Shown here: piece after piece, positions 46,451 to 58,216 of the stretch
How positions within the stretch are numbered: the stretch's first letter is position 1
Layout: the number at the start of each line of letters is the position of its first letter
Source: Paramyrothecium sp. XJ0827
Taxonomy: Eukaryota; Ascomycota; Sordariomycetes; Hypocreales; Stachybotryaceae
Assembly (NCBI GenBank): GCA_020881915.1
Contig: JAJFPB010000001.1
Span: forward strand, 4,092,001 to 4,156,000
DNA length: 64,000 nt
Direction: 5' to 3'
The notes under the pieces: model-generated
Database searches by the model: none
What the model was told of the DNA's origin: nothing
Seen by the model: the letters and a program-made list of their open reading frames with translations, nothing else
Position numbers and translations under genes: made by a program

Positions 46451-47428
46451 TGTAGGATATGAAAGAGAACGGTAGAAAATGTGGTGCTCGCACCGGGTTT
46501 GATTTTTTTGGGTGGAAACGGGTCATGTAATGGTTCTGGAATACATTGGGCATCATGTATACGGTATAATTGATGGAGTATGTACGTTAGTCTTGAGGGT
46601 CATCCTGCCATATATCAAGGACAACAAGTTTTGTCTTATCCAAGGGTCTCTGCAATTTTTACGGTCATTTGTGCTCCAAACATTCGATTGCAATCTACCC
46701 ACGATTCCTCAACAATACCGCTGAAAACAAAGAAACGTCGGAGTCGACATGTGGTTGTCCCGGCGTCACCTACAAGCCCCCATGCTTAAAGTTCAACCGG
46801 TTATCAGGGTTCCCCGGTTTTCCTCTACGGACGGGTTCATTCCGTTTGGGGCCAGAACCAAAGCTCATTCTGATTCGCCGCCTCTACACCTGAGTCGGAG
46901 ATTACCCTTTGTGCAAGGAATGTTCATACCAGGACACTTTTCACAAGCCAAGCTGTCCCCGGGTGCCCGGTTAAAACGCGCCTCTCAGAGGCGAGTGTTG
47001 GGCGACGGCGGGCACACAAGTTTGACAAAGAGAGATTGTAACGGTACCGCCAAATTGATTGATATAGCACGTGGAGCCAGGCAAGGACAGGTTTGTTTGA
47101 TGACGAATTATGTATTCTGTTCAGCTCATCACTGGCTGTGATGTGAGGATCTCTCCGATATTCATCGAAAAACCCATCTCTACCATGCGGGTATAGAAAC
47201 AGTCCCAAAGACTAAATATAAATGGTAAAAAAGAGAAGATTGACCCATTCCTATACTCCTGTACCGGCTGTACGAAAATGTTCCCCTTTTGGTCTGACGA
47301 GGGATAGAAAAAGACAAAAGTAAATGAGAAAAGCATCCAAAGGAGGAGTGATCTAGGCTAGTGTGGCAATAGTAGACAAGAAATATCAATGCGCAGAGTA
47401 CAACAGGGTTGAACGTGAGGCTTCGGCC
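46451..47428. other. Convergent 3' region between acid phosphatase and ammonium transporter genes
   Basis: About 980 bases between converging stops. Both 3' UTRs should lie here. No gene, repeat or RNA element recognised. Confidence 0.5.
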
Positions 47429-49090
47429 TTAGTCACGCTTGTCGTTTTCAGTGGCAGGGAACTTTTTCTCGTCAGTAGGTCCATCGGAGGAGCTCGTCGT
47501 CGGGTTGACCATGTGAGCATGCTCCTGGATGCCGTGCTGGGGCTCGAGGGCCTCGCCGTGCTGAGCAGGCTCGTCGCGCTGGGGGCTCCAAGCGAGGAAG
47601 TCACGGCGAACCTCGACGTAGTCGTAGGAGAACTCGCCGTGCTGGTCATCGTCCATGCCCAGGAGCTCGGCCTCCTCGGAGGCGCGGAGCTTGAGGCCAG
47701 GGATGAGGTCGATTGCCTTGGCGATGAGAGCAGAGACGACGAAGGCATATGCGCTGGCGGCGACAATGGCAGCGATCTGCCAGCCCATGACAATGTAGTT
47801 TCCGTCAAGGAAACCGCCAACGAGGGAGCCGTTCACGCCGTCGAGACCAATGATCTTGTTGGTGGCGAAGAAGCCGTTGAAGATGAGACCGACAACGCCA
47901 CCGATGTAATGCTCGGCGAAGACGTCGAGGGAATCGTCGATGCGAACGAGGAACTTGACTGTTGACAAACGTGTTAGCCAACTGCGAGAACGATTAGGAG
48001 GGGGGCGGGATTTGCTTACTCTTAGTGCCAAAGTTGCAGCAGACACCAGCAACAACGCCGAGGATGATGCTAGCCCAGGGGTCGAGGAAGCCAGAGCAAG
48101 GAGTGGCAGCAACGAGACCGGAGATAGTACCAGAGCACCAGCCAACCATGGACCACTTCTTGGCCAGGCGGAAATCGAGCAGGCACCAAGTCATGGCAGC
48201 GAACATGGCAGTCAGGCAGGAGTTCCAGCAGGCCATGACGGCGCGGAGGTTGGCACCGAAGGCGGAACCACCGTTGAAGCCGAGCCAGCCGAACCAGAGG
48301 AAAATGGTGCCGAGGGTGATCAAAGAGATGTTGTGGGGGCGGAAGTTCATCATCATCTTCTCGTTGCGGCGGCCGAGAACCCACGAGTAGGCCAGGGCGG
48401 ACATACCGGAGCCGATCTCGACGGGAACACCACCGGCGTAATCGAGAACACCGTTGACGTAGCCCCAGCCGTTGGGGTTCCAGACCCAGTAAGCCAGAGG
48501 GCAGTAGACGATGGTGGCCCAGCAAAAGACGAAGACCATGCCGGGAATGACTCGACCACGCTCAGCGACGGCGCCGATGGTGAGCGCAGCAGTGACGCCG
48601 CAGAACATCATCTGGTAGAAGGAGTAGAGAAGGGCGGGGATGAGGGGGCTGCCGACCGAGGGAGCAGCCCAGACCTTCATGAGACCGAAGTGGGTGAGGT
48701 CGCCGATGAAAGGGTTGTTGGAGGTGGTGCTGAAGGCGAGCGAGAAACCCCAGAAGTACCATTGGAAGACGACGACACTGAGCGACATCATGGTGACCCA
48801 GAGCATGGAAAGGGCGGACTTTCTGCGAGCGAGACCGGAGTAGAGAAACGCGATACCGGGAATCATCATCAAGACCAGGCAGGAGCTGATGATGATGAAG
48901 GACTGGTCACCAGATTGGTACCATTGGTTCAGGTTTTCGGTGCCTGTTGCAGAAATGAGGCCCTGGTCAACTTTCTCTCCCACGAAAAAGATTCGAATTG
49001 ATTCGGGGAAGTATACTTACGAGAATCTCCGCCGAAGAGCTCATCGGTGCCGTTGAAGGCCGTGGGAGCCCCAGTGTGAGAGTAAGACAT
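47429..49090 (-). CDS. Ammonium transporter, Mep/Amt family (Mep1/Mep3-type)
   Basis: Three exons on the minus strand, 49090-49021, 48943-48020 and 47958-47429, give 507 aa. About eleven hydrophobic helices follow a short outside N-terminus. Family signatures are present: MMIPGIAFLYSGLARRK, LDYAGGVPVEIGSG (Asp191) and FGWLGFNGGSA. The twin-histidine position one is Glu199 and position two is His348 (AEHYIGG). Mep2-type sensors have His at both, whereas yeast Mep1 and Mep3 carry Glu at the first, which fits higher capacity and lower affinity. The C-terminal tail (about residues 420-507) is cytosolic, starts with LRASEEAELLGMDD and ends KFPATENDKRD. It imports ammonium across the plasma membrane and in fungi is usually induced under nitrogen limitation by AreA/NIT2. 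Two GATA sites lie upstream. Confidence 0.95.
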
Positions 49091-49530
49091 GGTGATGAGG
49101 TGAATCAAGTTGTCCGCTCGATCGATTCGGGGTTGTAGTAGAGGGAAACAGAGCCAGATCCGACCGGTAACTCTGCGTGTTGTACTGCCGTCCGATGCAA
49201 GACCTCCAGGCGATGAGGTCTAGTAGGTGTCAATCGTCAATTGTTCACAAGAGTCCCCCGTTGACTGTTCCCTGGATTTAAGGTTGAGATGAGGGAGGGG
49301 AGTGTGTTGACGGATGAAGGAGTGGACAGGATGGATAAGACAAGACGGAAGGAGAATTCAGAAGCGAGGGCCCGGGGAAGCTTTTCTATATAAACCAAGA
49401 GTGATGAGTTCACCTCACAGAGAGGTTGCAGGCACAGATAGGCCCCATTGACCGTGTGTCCCCCAAGCTCCGGAGACACCTTGACCATTTGCACGCCCCC
49501 CTGAGATAGAGATAAGGTCGGTGGCAGATC
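49091..49530 (-). promoter_or_regulatory. Ammonium transporter promoter with paired GATA sites
   Basis: Two GATA cores, 49504-49507 and 49511-49514 (TGAGATAGAGATAAGG), lie seven bases apart about 415 bases upstream of the start codon. AreA/NIT2 GATA factors favour closely paired sites. A TATATAAA box at 49387-49394 is possible but reads best in the other orientation. Confidence 0.45.
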
Positions 49531-52305
49531 CCTGGAGAGGCCATGACAAGAAAGTTGTACATATGGATACGCACGACGGCAAGGGGGGGCGTGGCCGTTC
49601 GGTCAGGGGCCCACCCATCGCCCGCCTGCAAGGACGGGAACACCCCCAATGAGCCAAGAAGACCATCGACGAGGCCAGTTCTTCTGCGTGGAGGATGCTG
49701 TGAGCATCAGAAGCACGATGCTCCGAATGAGATGCCTCGTCTTGTCTCTGTTCTCAAGCACGTCTTGGTATCTTTGGATCTAAGAAGAGAGACAGCCGTG
49801 GATTGAAAATTCAAATCATTCTCTGCATCTCGATGCAAGGACATTAGCACACGGCGAATCAGATCGTACGAAATGCCCTATCTATGAGGGGAGTGCGAGG
49901 GGTGTGAGATGGGAAAAGGCTTCTTTGCCAATCTGTCTTATCCATTGGCCGATCGGCATTTGGGGGGTTCCCCCAGAAAAACCGCCCTCTGCTTTGGGCT
50001 CGAGTCGGGAATGTGTGAGAGTGGCTTTATTTAGGGCGCCTTCAAGGCACGCGAGGCTTGCGATAAGAGCTGGGTTAGCCCCAAATCTGGCATTGGCATC
50101 ATGGTAAGATTTTACGATTCTTTTACTTAGCTCCCTTCGCCCAGAGATAGCCAGCGTCCGAGGTGGACACCAGCAGTAGCAGAACCCCGTTGCATGACGG
50201 TAGGCATCATTGTCCTGCATCAGCATTTTCTTTTGCCTCGCCCCTAGTCGCGTGTATTGGCGTCGAATGGTGACGACGAAGTGGAAGATGTGGAGGGCGA
50301 GTCCCCCGGTCCCTGGCCCGGACATAGGTGGGAGGTGATATGAAGAGGAGCGTTTATCAACGACGTGGGGTGAGCCTTTCTGGCAAGATCCGTGCATAAC
50401 CTTTTCAGGGCACATACAAGGAACCTTGCATGACGGCTGAAGTGAGAAATGAGCAGAGCCATTCGAGCAGGATCGAATGTGGGCAGTTTGAATTTCGAGT
50501 CGCATTTACACATTCAATCATCATTCGACCAGTCGTCCTTTCCGACGCTCTCTTTGGTCGAGGGGCTTATTCCCCATGAAAGGAGAGGCGCTGCTGATAA
50601 GGTCATGAAGCCATGGCGCCGCGATGGCTGTTGGACACAAGACCGTCAAACCGAATCCTCACCGTTTGACAATGCCGCCGCCATGCACAGCCGGAGTCCA
50701 GCAGTGGGAGGACGCATCCAATCCCGCCCCTTGAGTGGTCGGGTTGCGCTCGAGATTCCTTGTTTCACATGCCCGCGCCCGATTCAGTCCGAAGACGGGC
50801 TCGTGGGTGTCAATCATTTTAACCTGTTCCACCCTTTTACCTTGTCCCCCTTTGCGTTCGATGGAGAAGGTGGCCGTCTGGTCTCTTCCCTTCGCTCGTC
50901 ACTGCCGCGGATAACACCCCCCCTCCCCTTCAAGTTCACCAGCCCCAATGTTCCCACCTGGTCGGGATCGCTAGGAAGAAGGTATTTTCTGCGGACCGAG
51001 AACAATTCCTGGCAATGCCTACTTCTTCCCCAGCTTTTCTACTGCAGGAGGCCGCCCAGGCGTGCATCAAGGATGAGCAGACCGGGGACCGTTCGGGTGA
51101 GGGGGTTTTTGTAGGACTGGGTGTTACGTGCGGTTGCAGGTCAATAAAGCCCCATGGCCGTTCCCCTCCGCTTTGCTCGACAACGCTGTATCTTCCCGCT
51201 GCAAGGCATTTCCGACTCTCGATGCCGTCACCCTGGGCCCACGCTGGCTCGTGCCAGGCCCATGCCGATAACGGGAACAAAGAACAACCGAACTGGCTAC
51301 CGGGTCATGTCGGCTCCAGTCGCGCGAATGGCTTCTGGGGAACGCGATGCTGGACTCCGTATTTTACTCGATTGAGCGGTCGTCCGCGCCTTTGCGGCTA
51401 GGTCTTTTCGCCTGGAGGGGGCGACTTGATTCGAGGGCGGCGGTGGCGGCGGTTCGAGATTTGACATGATTGTGTGTCATGGGAATGTTTAACAATTTGG
51501 AAAGTCATTACTCTGGAGCATTGGTCAAGCCTTTTTTTCAGATAGCAGGGCTGGCCGGCCAGCGGCCAATCGCAGCGCTACCAGCTGCTCCCGGGGCCCC
51601 ACCAGCCGGGCTCCCTCCGGGAGTACGTACCACAGGACGTCTGGGCTGTGGCCTGTCACAGGGCGGCTTGGCCTGGACCCTTGCTGCTGATTTGCATGTC
51701 GCTGGTGGTCATTACGGCTTGTCATTTCGTGATGGTTTTCTGTCTCGTGGGCCCTCATACGCCTCGCCTGCCCTGCCCTGCCCTGCCATGCCACTCACTG
51801 ACAGCTTGCAATCGCTCCAACAATCAATCAACATCACATCATGATGCGGCCCAGCGCTGCGCCGGCTGCCATGCACACAAAGTGGCCTGCGCAGCCGAAT
51901 CTACGTATCTTGGTTTATGCTTTTGGTTGTTTAACCTCGCCTGCAGGACATTAACTTACCGCCCCCCTCCTTGCGCCCGTTCTTTCATTTCCCGTTTATG
52001 CTTCTTTCTCGGTCTGCCGACCCTCAGTGTTCCATCAACCCTTCCAGAACAGCTGCAGGAATGTGACCCATAAGCGAGCCCTTCCAAATCCGTTCCTGCT
52101 TGGACGTTGCAGTGCTGTAATTCACCCCGTCTTGGCGGAGAGGCGTCGCCACTGCCCACACCCTGGGGTGACTTGGCACGCCCTGCTAGTTTCAGCTGGT
52201 TTCACTCGAGCCCAACTTTGATATACTCTGGTCTTGCGCGCTGGCTTACACATGTAATCGCTTGACAAAGCTCTTTCGTTCAGGAAAACATCACTATCAT
52301 CAATC
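49531..52305. other. Non-coding interval, no gene recognised
   Basis: About 2.8 kb between the transporter promoter and a possible gene relic. Short frames only, no domain, no tRNA-like element. A short CCTGC array lies at about 51770-51786. Confidence 0.45.
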
Positions 52306-52800
52306 ATGCCTGCCGAGCTTCTTCGCATGACCCTTTCTTTCTTGGGTCATCCCGACAGCCAAGACCGACTATCATTTCAGCTGCCGTGATCGCCAGCAAG
52401 TCATTCCCACTCGCCCAGGCGCTTGGGCAGACCGTATCTTTCAGGCGCGCCCTTCTTTCTCATTACTATGTCCCCCAGTGTCCGATACGCAGATATCCGG
52501 TGACGATCTGAGCAACTTGGAATGCATGCATGCATTCACCGAAAGGCTCACAAGCGAACCTCGAATACGTCCAGGTAATTGGACCACCCGCGGGAATGAG
52601 CTCAGAGATCAATGGCCACCCTCTTTTTAGCCTTATCAGTTCCGTCCTTGATCCAATCAGAAGCCGCGCCATCCAGCAGGATACCAATTTTGATCTGGTC
52701 ATCGCTGGTGGGGCTTCCCGCTCAGCCCCCCTGGTCGCCGAGGACCACCTTCATCTACAACTCGAATCCTCCGGATGAGCTTATCCGTACTGCGTATCTC
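52306..52800 (+). pseudogene. Possible F-box gene relic
   Basis: Starts MPAELLRMTLSFLGHPDSQD, close to the F-box consensus (LPxELLxxI..FL). It stops after about 27 codons (TGA near 52387). Downstream stretches read like protein but in different frames: SGDDLSNLECMHAF in one, PLFSLISSVLDPIRSRAIQQDTNFD in another. No splice model I tried joins them cleanly. It may be a decayed gene, an unresolved multi-exon gene, or chance. Confidence 0.25.
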
Positions 52801-53181
52801 GGTGGCTACTCAATCTAAAGCAGTCAAACGACTAATGTCGGAGACTTTTGCAAAAGCTCGTGCCTGAGAGCGTGCACTCCCCAGTCGATCCATCTTGCAT
52901 TATCGGAAACTATGGATATGATCTGTCTTTCGTGCATACTGGCATCTATCGCAGCACTCTCCTGACGTAGTCAATCGATTAGGTTATGATTGTTTCTCAG
53001 TGTTGTGAATCTTCCAATAGCCATCCTGTGTCACTGACTGCAACCTTCCCTATGGTTTCGATGCGGCAGCAAAAGTAAACACCTTTGGGTCCACCACGCA
53101 CAGCAAGCAATGCCAATACAACACACTGCAATTCCACTTCTGCAGCTGTATCGCCAGGTCTGGCGTCCTCCAGTTGCCCTA
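52801..53181. other. Non-coding interval upstream of the CRT10-family stop
   Basis: About 380 bases, including the probable 3' UTR of the CRT10-family gene. Nothing else seen. Confidence 0.4.
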
Positions 53182-55810
53182 TTAGAATATGCAAATTCTT
53201 CCAGTCTGCCCATCTCGCTCAACTTCATACGTCAATATGTCATGGGTACGATAGTGCAGCATCAGCCTATATCGCCTCGGCAGCATCGGTCCCGCCGACC
53301 CTTCGTTCACGCTCATCTTCTCCCCTTGCTGTAAGGGCCCTATTGCAAGACCGTGCAACGGCCGAAGCGTCTTCCTGTGCTCCTTCTCATCGCTCTCTCG
53401 CGGGAGGATGTGCTCGACCCGAAATCCATATGCCCAGACACCCAGCGAATGCTGTGTTCGAGACGCCAGCTTTGTGGGCGTCAAAAGCACCACTCGACCC
53501 GTGGGGGAGCCAACTGCCACGAGGAATAGGTCCGGAACATGAACCACCATGCTCAGGCGGCCCGTTGCGTGGAAGTAATGTCGGAGTCCCGGTTCCATAA
53601 ACCCACCAAACTTCACGGCATCTGGGCACATCACCCCGATCTCTCTTTTGTTCCTTTCTTTCTCTGAACCCAGACTTCTCAACTCCAGGTCCTTTTCGTA
53701 TGTTCGTAGAATATGGTACCGTTGGGAAGCCTGTTCGCCCATGCTCTCCACTCCCATCACCCGCTTGACAGGCTCGGTGGAATGTTTCAAGAAGCGTACT
53801 AGCTGTGCGTGGTTTTGGGGTAGTGCCTCGTAAAGGCCGGAGTGCGGGTAAAAGTACATGTCGAGCCGAACGGGCGGCTCGCCGATGGTTCGGGGCGAGG
53901 ATCTATAGCGATGAGCTTTCGAGGCTCGCCGATAGCCACTTTGCGCATTCATCTGCGAAGTCCCTCCCCAGTCCCCTGCTGAACCGGGAAGGACGTTCGA
54001 GTTCTCCAGGGAATCGATTGCCTCTTCAAGCTCTCCCATAGCGTCGTGAAGCTGCCCGAAAGCGTGCTGAAATGGACCAGCCAAAAGCGCAACTAGATGT
54101 GACGTCGAACCCGAACCGCCGTCAGAGGCTTGCGCGAAGCTGGATTGCCCCGTTCCTTGCTCTTCTTGATCTGCATGTCCACCTTCATCTGCATCATCAC
54201 TCTCCTCGGGGTTCTCCGCAGCAAGTCCCGCGTCGAGATCAACCTCTTCGTCTGCCTCGGACTCTTCTTCATAATCGTCCTCGAAATGGACCTCGTATTC
54301 TGGAATGGCTCCACCCTCTTCGAGATCTTCCATATCCTCATCTTCCCAGTCTATCTCGCCGACCTGATCCAGTAAGGGCTCCGCGCCTTCCAACGTTGTG
54401 GCATCGTCAATAGTGACCTGCGCTTGCGCAAACACGTGGAGAAGCTGATCCTGGATGAAACCATGCAGGGTATTATCTGCACGAGCGGCGTTGAGCTCTA
54501 CCTGTCGAGGTCGACAAGGGTTTTCGGGCAAGTCCTGGAGTCGTCTTCGCACACTGACCATAGGTTGTGGACATTCGCGCGTGGGAGACGACACTTCTGT
54601 TTCTAAGGGATCGATTCCCAGCATCTCCTCCAGGGTATGGACTTTCATGAAGCTACTCTCTGGTAGTGCAGCTAGGCCCCATCCGCTAGCATTCGTGAGC
54701 GTCAGCTCGTACGAGCATATGTTGCAACACAATCCACTTACCGAGAGGAATCATGAAAGAATTCTTCGCTGGGTAACGAACGGTACCCTGGTAGTCGTAT
54801 AGGCAGCTTGAAGGGTTCCCAGATGTCCGCTAGCCAAACCACACCATTGATGTCAACCGCGCACACTTTTTCAGCTTTGCCGTGTTCGTCGTCCATGAAC
54901 GTGACGTTCGGAACATTGTCGGCGTCCTCTCCCAGCACCACAACAATACGCCAGTTGCGTGCTCGCTGCTGAATACGTTCCTCGATGCCGTGGCAGCAAT
55001 CCTCACACTCGCAACTGCCGTGGGGGGACTTCTTGCTAGGTTTTCTTTTCGTTATGGCGGGCGCAAAGACTGTGATCTCGTGGTGGTTCGAGCTCACGGC
55101 AATTAGACGGGACTTTGCATGCACTGCAAGGCCCCAAGCTGAACTGCCGACGTTCTCGTGCAAGAACTGTCTCGGCTTCGTGCCGAGCACAGAGTTGCAC
55201 AAGCCCATCAACCGCCCCAAAGCAGGATCGACTTCGTCAAGAATACTAGACACGCGGTCCGCAATCTCCTTGATGTAGTAAGCCACCACATCTCCGTCAT
55301 CGAAACAAGCGACGACAATCTCGTCTTCGCCCAGATAGCCAGTGATCATGTGATTAATAATGTGTGGTCGGCGCGCGTCGAGGTATCCTCCAATCGAACG
55401 GGAGGCTTTGCTTGGCTTCGGGTTGAGTTGTAGGTCGGGCTTTCCTGGTAGGTTTTGCGTCGGAACACTCCGCGGCCTATAGACGAATATGCGACCTTGG
55501 TAGGAGGCAAAGTACAACTGCCCGCCGTAAGTATTAGAAACATAGGAGCCCAATCAGGCGCCAGCGGTGAGGCTCTTACATTGTAGGCCTGAGACAAAGC
55601 AGTCAGGTTGTTCCGGTACGCCTGCATGCTAGGAACTTGCTTATATATGGACGGCTCAATGCCATCCTCGGTGTCGGACTCCACACCAGGCCATGTAAAC
55701 GGGATCTCGCCTAAGGCGGGGAGCCCAAAGGCGGCCCTTTCGCGGTCGCGAACGACATTTTTCGCGCCCTGGCCAAACTGATTGCACGAAACAATTCGGA
55801 ATCCCGTCAG
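53182..55810 (-). CDS. crt10: CRT10-family protein (ribonucleotide reductase regulator-like), 5' end unresolved
   Basis: Three exons are clear on the minus strand: from about 55810 to 55580, 55517-54742 and 54685-53182, joined by 62- and 56-bp introns that keep frame. The visible protein is about 836 aa. Motifs: FGQGAKNVVRDRERAAFGLP, ALSQAYN/LYFASYQGRIFVYRPR (exon join), NHMITGYLGEDEIVVACFDDGDV, GSSAWGLAVHAKSRLIAVSSNHHEI, AVDINGVVWLADIW and SRGWGLAAL, all typical of the fungal CRT10 domain, a WD-like fold. An acidic, disordered insert follows at about residues 490-580. The end has HYRTHDILTYEVER. Yeast Crt10 influences expression of ribonucleotide reductase genes. No in-frame ATG is present before this region and a TGA lies at 55813-55811, so the true start is probably in an upstream exon (55820-56100) that I could not join. 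Confidence 0.75.
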
Positions 55811-56668
55811 TCACTGCAGCAGGGAGACTTGGGGGGAAAGTTCAAAGCCGGCTGCTCACCCGGTCGGTCACTGTCTGCGCGTGGCACCTCCCCACCGAGA
55901 TGCGCGGCGACTTGCGCAGCGAGGAAAAATGTGGCTGCGCGTGGCTCTCCATCAGCACTCACAGGATAGGGTAGAGGCGAGGTGCTGTGCTGCGATTTCT
56001 TGGCGGAGGCAGGAGACAGGGAGGCCTCATGTTGGTTGAAGGTTCATGTTCGCATCCGGGGTCGCAAGGGTTGCGTCAACTGGCCGTTTGCCCATAAGCT
56101 AACTGGTGGTGCACACGGCGAGATTGGGAGCTGGCGGCGACAATAAAGGTGGGGGCGCTGGAAGCTCCAATGTCTTGTGATTGATCCCCACAATGTAGTT
56201 TCTGTATCGATAAGATGCCGCCGCCCTAGTTTCGTGGAGGGAGGGGTGCATGACCCGGCTCGTCCTTAGTACTGCAATAATCATCAACCATAGCATGGTT
56301 GGCTTTCTACTGGAATACTCGGCGGGTTCTTCACGGCCGGGCCAGAAAGTAGATGCTGCAACCAAACACCTCTACATATACTGGCTCTGCCATCCATGAT
56401 ACGAGAGCCATTGTCTCGGTGATTTAGTTATGGGCTGAGAACCACAATGAGGTAGTGTGAACGTGTTTGTGCCCGGCCTTCAATTGAAGCCAAATAACAT
56501 CGAGATATAGTCAAAGGTTTACAACATCAAACCAAACGTACAAGTGAAAGCCAATGAAGTACGTCCCTCCCTAAACCAGGTATCAAGGCTGCCAACGAAC
56601 ATGCAATCGTATCCAAAACTCGTCACCACACCTTGTCGCAGCCCCGCAACGGACAAAATCGCATACAA
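55811..56668. other. Intergenic region between CRT10-family and GH5 genes
   Basis: About 860 bases. The left part probably holds the missing 5' exon of the CRT10-family gene; an ATG at 56030 leads to a GTGAGT donor at 55962, but its phase does not fit the next exon. The right part is the 3' flank of the GH5 gene. Confidence 0.4.
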
Positions 56669-58216
56669 TCATTGCCTCATAAGCTCACTGATATCCTTCA
56701 TACGATAGTCCACCACCGGAGTAACCCAGTCATCATGAACCAGAGAGTACGTTTCCCTCACGTTGTCGTGGGGTTTGCGGGCATTGAGCGCCCAGTAGCC
56801 AAAGTCAGCATCCAACTCCTTCAGCAGGCGCCACATGTTCTTCCAATAATTGGCTTCGCCAACCGAGGGCCTGTCGGAGGCGCCTAGCTCACCGACCCAG
56901 ACGGGCGCAATGTCGTTTTCGAGCAGATACACCCAGTTGTGCCGCATCGTCTTGACGAAGGAAGCGTAGGTGCGCTGCGCGAAGCGTCCGTCGATGTTGC
57001 CCCAGCCGGACCACGAGTAAATATGCGACGAGTAGACCAACCGGTTCGGTACGTCCAGCTTGACGGGTCGGAGGGCAGCCCCGGAAAGGTCGTTCGCAGA
57101 TTCGGTGCCTTCCGCGACGATGAGCCACTCGGACTTCATGGCGAGCAGCCGGTTTCCGCAGCGCTCAGCTGCGGCCGCCCATTTGGACCAGGGCATAGTG
57201 CCCCACAGGCCACGGACTTCGTTTCTCAGGTCCGCACCGATGACGAGCGGGTTCTTGACGAAGCGAGACATGACCGCCTCCCAGTGCTCTATCCACTCTT
57301 CTTCCGTCTGCTTGACCCGGCACAGCGGGCCGAGATGGTCGTTAGCCCAGCCGGCGTCGCAAGGATCTGCGCCGCAGCACCATGTCGCGCTCGTGATGTG
57401 GTTGTTAATGATAACGGCGATGCCCGCGTCCGTCATGGCCTTGACGACAGCCTCGAAGACATCCAGGACGCGGAGGCCGACGAGGTCGGGGTTCTTGCTC
57501 ACGACCTTGGGGTCGACGATCGGGTTGTTCATGACAATCTCGTCGGCGTAGGGGAGCCGGACGCTGTTGAAGCCTAACCTCTTGATCGTCTCGACAATCA
57601 CCGAGCGGTGTTGCACGTCCAGCCCTCCCGGCACGTAAAGCTCGTCGCTAGCCCCGTACCAGTTGATCGAAGCAAGCTTGAAGCGGCGACCGGCCGCGTC
57701 CACAACATGGCGGCCTTTCGTCCTCAGCGGCAGCTCAAAGTTGTCGATGCGAAGCTTCTCGTCCGGGGGGAGCAGCGGCTTCTGGGAGAACTTCTGCGAC
57801 TCACGGTCGGGCACCCAGCGGACCTTGATGGCAGCATTGACCCGGTAGAGGTAGAAGGCGAAGCTGACCAGCACGGCCAGCACGACGAGGAAAAACATGC
57901 TGCAGCAACAGCGGCGGGAGCGGCGGCGGTTCAGCCGGCGTACGAGCGGCTTTGGTGGGTAGGAGAAGGCTTCTGGGTCAAAGCCGTAGCCATTGTCGGA
58001 AACGGCGTCGGGAGTAGCGCAGGCAGACAACGAGGCAGAGGCGGAGGTAGCGTCCTGGGTCGTGGGCAATGAGAATCGCCGCAAGCCGTCATCGGTGGGG
58101 CCGCCGTGGCTGTTGGACGTATCGCTGCTGTTGGTTGATTGAGCCAATTGACGGGCCCGATTCGGTCTAAAGGACACGCGGACCACCCGCGGGAGGTGGA
58201 AGCCCCCACCAGCCAT
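56669..58216 (-). CDS. Membrane-anchored glycoside hydrolase family 5 enzyme
   Basis: Single exon, 515 aa. Residues 1-105 are a Ser/Arg-rich cytosolic tail ending RRLNRRRSRRCCC, 106-124 a hydrophobic helix (MFFLVVLAVLVSFAFYLY), so the catalytic part faces outwards as a type II membrane protein. The GH5 fold then runs from about 165: LASINWYGASDE, FNSVRLPYADE, INNHITSATWCCG, ADLRNEVRG with acid/base Glu333, SSHIYSWSGWG and WVGELGAS with nucleophile Glu443. Both catalytic glutamates are present. The cysteine-rich loop at 280-300 is typical of one fungal GH5 group. Substrate is probably a beta-glucan or related cell-wall or plant polymer. Lack of secretion cleavage suggests a role at the fungus's own wall. 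Confidence 0.9.
   Translation of the reverse strand: MAGGGFHLPRVVRVSFRPNRARQLAQSTNSSDTSNSHGGPTDDGLRRFSLPTTQDATSASASLSACATPDAVSDNGYGFDPEAFSYPPKPLVRRLNRRRSRRCCCSMFFLVVLAVLVSFAFYLYRVNAAIKVRWVPDRESQKFSQKPLLPPDEKLRIDNFELPLRTKGRHVVDAAGRRFKLASINWYGASDELYVPGGLDVQHRSVIVETIKRLGFNSVRLPYADEIVMNNPIVDPKVVSKNPDLVGLRVLDVFEAVVKAMTDAGIAVIINNHITSATWCCGADPCDAGWANDHLGPLCRVKQTEEEWIEHWEAVMSRFVKNPLVIGADLRNEVRGLWGTMPWSKWAAAAERCGNRLLAMKSEWLIVAEGTESANDLSGAALRPVKLDVPNRLVYSSHIYSWSGWGNIDGRFAQRTYASFVKTMRHNWVYLLENDIAPVWVGELGASDRPSVGEANYWKNMWRLLKELDADFGYWALNARKPHDNVRETYSLVHDDWVTPVVDYRMKDISELMRQ

Noticed and set aside
47940..49001. 353-codon frame on the + strand
   Set aside because: It lies antisense to the ammonium transporter, whose exons have clear family motifs. 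The Glu/Gly-rich composition is a by-product of the opposite strand.
51440..51475. GGTTCGAGATT, like a tRNA B box
   Set aside because: The upstream sequence is a GGC repeat without an A box or stems.
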